Positions 13,437-14,478 of a DNA stretch of 14,478 bases are shown in pieces. Positions within the stretch are counted from its first letter, which is position 1. Each line of letters opens with the position of its first letter. The stretch covers positions 1 to 14,478 of the forward strand of contig CAZITB010000073.1 of assembly GCA_964542055.1 (NCBI GenBank), read 5' to 3'. Position numbers and translations under genes: made by a program. The notes under the pieces were generated by a model. It was not told the origin of the DNA. It made no database searches and saw nothing but the letters and a program-made list of their open reading frames with translations. The stretch is from CAZITB01 sp964542055 (GTDB lineage Bacteria > Planctomycetota > Phycisphaerae > Sedimentisphaerales > CAMDDF01).

Positions 13437-14478
13437 TTAATCTTTCCTGAAAGGTATGTAAAGCGGATCTCCGATCAGGATCATCTGCCATGAATTGTGG
13501 GGCTTGGTCAGGTAGAACGCTTCAACCAGCGAACGGCCTTGAAAAAGCTTTGAAAAAAATTTGTCTGGTTCAGGAAAAGCGTGCAGGTATGGCTCGGAAA
13601 CCGAGCCAAGTGTTGCGGTTATGCCTGCCTGGAGCATTGCAGGGCACCACTGTGAACTGTTCGGGTCGCGAATATCGACAGCTTCGAAACTTGCGATGTG
13701 GTAGCCGATGGCGCCGTCTTCGAATGTGAAAGCGCTAATGTATTTTTTCAGGCTGTACCACCCGCAATATAATGCAACCTGTGGACACCGACCTGGAGCG
13801 AAAAGTTCATTTGTATTTTCCTGTACTATTTTGAAGCCCTGTTTCTTTGTTATTTTTGCGGCATCTCTTATGGCCCGGTCATAATAGCCATAGCTGCCAT
13901 AATTAGGGTCAGCTTCTAATCCGCGGGAATCGAAATAAGCAATACCGGTCAAGCCTTTCTTCTCGGTTCGAATAGATTTGTCTATCATCTGGATAATTTT
14001 ACCAGGATCGGGGCCATCGAGCCTGCTGACCATCTTTGTAAGCACTTCATTATCTAAACCGTTTGTTATAAACAGGTTCGGCTGCCAGCGATCCAAATTG
14101 TAAGTTGTAAACATTACCAGCGAAAGCTCGGAATCGACTGATGCACCGGTCTGTTTTTGTTGGTCGTCATCTATGATCTTATAAGGAATGCCGTATGTTA
14201 GAAGGATGCAGCGTAAGTTTTCTTTGGGATTGAATTGCTGAAGTCTATTTCGGATCGGTTCGGCAATTTTTTCATCGTAAGCTTTGCGGGTAACAGAATC
14301 GGCAAGGGTTTTGCTCAAATCAATTGCAAGCAGGTTTTCTTTGGGCAGCTTACGTTTTTCAATATAGTACTGTGCGATGCGTTTAGATTCGGTGTTGGAC
14401 TTGTTATAAACGACCAATACCTGCTGCGGTTTCAATGCAAAACAGCAAACATTGGAAATCATGAGCAGAAAAGTAATG
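13437..14478 (-). CDS. TIGR03790-family secreted protein; 5' partial
   Basis: The frame stays open upstream of the ATG at 14462 to the window edge, adding the hydrophobic residues 'ITFLL'. With 'MISNVCCFA' these form a signal peptide, so the real start probably lies just outside. About 346 residues are visible. Matches to the uncharacterised TIGR03790 family, which I know mainly from Planctomycetota, Verrucomicrobiota and Acidobacteriota, are strong: 'QQVLVVYNKSNTESKRIAQYY', 'LLTYGIPYKI', 'GIAYFDSRGLEADP', 'ALYCGWYS', 'GAIGYHIASFEA', 'WCPAMLQAGITATLGSVSEP' and the ending 'SWQMILIGDPLYIPF'. The biochemical role of the family is not known. The C-terminal pattern (strand, Ser/Cys turn, then a helix and 'xGxxAxLG') loosely recalls caspase/gingipain-type folds, which is inference only. 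It lies 72 bp upstream of the transporter-like operon on the same strand. Confidence 0.85.
   Translation of the reverse strand, partial: ITFLLMISNVCCFALKPQQVLVVYNKSNTESKRIAQYYIEKRKLPKENLLAIDLSKTLADSVTRKAYDEKIAEPIRNRLQQFNPKENLRCILLTYGIPYKIIDDDQQKQTGASVDSELSLVMFTTYNLDRWQPNLFITNGLDNEVLTKMVSRLDGPDPGKIIQMIDKSIRTEKKGLTGIAYFDSRGLEADPNYGSYGYYDRAIRDAAKITKKQGFKIVQENTNELFAPGRCPQVALYCGWYSLKKYISAFTFEDGAIGYHIASFEAVDIRDPNSSQWCPAMLQAGITATLGSVSEPYLHAFPEPDKFFSKLFQGRSLVEAFYLTKPHNSWQMILIGDPLYIPFRKD

Noticed and set aside
13490..13729. 79-codon plus-strand frame opposite the TIGR03790-type gene
   Set aside because: The minus-strand frame shows many family-specific motifs over exactly this region; the plus frame has none.

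Overview
The window most likely comes from a low-GC member of the Planctomycetota, class Phycisphaerae (Sedimentisphaerales-like). This is inferred from three things together: three surface proteins ending in a 'V/I-P-x-P-G-A/S, hydrophobic helix, Arg/Lys tail' variant of the PEP-CTERM sorting signal, a TIGR03790-family protein, and AT-rich DNA carrying an exopolysaccharide/exosortase type of gene set. No rRNA, tRNA, CRISPR array, transposase or phage gene was seen.

Plus strand, left half (1-8098). The window opens inside a sugar transferase whose N-terminal part looks like a sugar-nucleotide pyrophosphorylase followed by a short left-handed beta-helix. Next is a 1387-residue membrane-anchored TPR protein closed by a clear intrinsic terminator (5614-5645). 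A gene-free stretch of about 400 bp carries two good sigma70-type promoters. It leads into three secreted CTERM proteins (6048-6713, 6771-7394, 7475-8098). The first two are paralogues with one shared Cys and one shared Gln in contexts that recall thioester-domain adhesins; the third is unrelated and ends in an acidic linker.

Minus strand, right half (8171-14478, read right to left). A TIGR03790-family secreted protein enters from the right edge. It is followed by a tightly packed four-gene unit with the order and folds of an Opp/Dpp peptide ABC transporter: B-like permease, C-like permease, D-like ATPase, F-like ATPase. Both ATPase subunits have lost the Walker A lysine, the Q-loop glutamine, the signature motif, the catalytic glutamate and the H-loop histidine, yet all four frames are open and translationally coupled. 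This is the most unusual item in the window. After it come a Wza/GumB-type outer-membrane polysaccharide-export lipoprotein with its own promoter and terminator, and a four-helix membrane protein of unknown function. The two strands converge at about 8100-8170.

How the parts fit (inference): the sugar transferase starts a lipid-linked glycan, the export lipoprotein passes polysaccharide through the outer membrane, the TPR protein resembles those of exosortase/EPS loci, and the CTERM proteins would be exosortase substrates. No exosortase gene is in the window. The eroded transporter has no obvious link to this pathway beyond adjacency, and no solute-binding protein accompanies it here.
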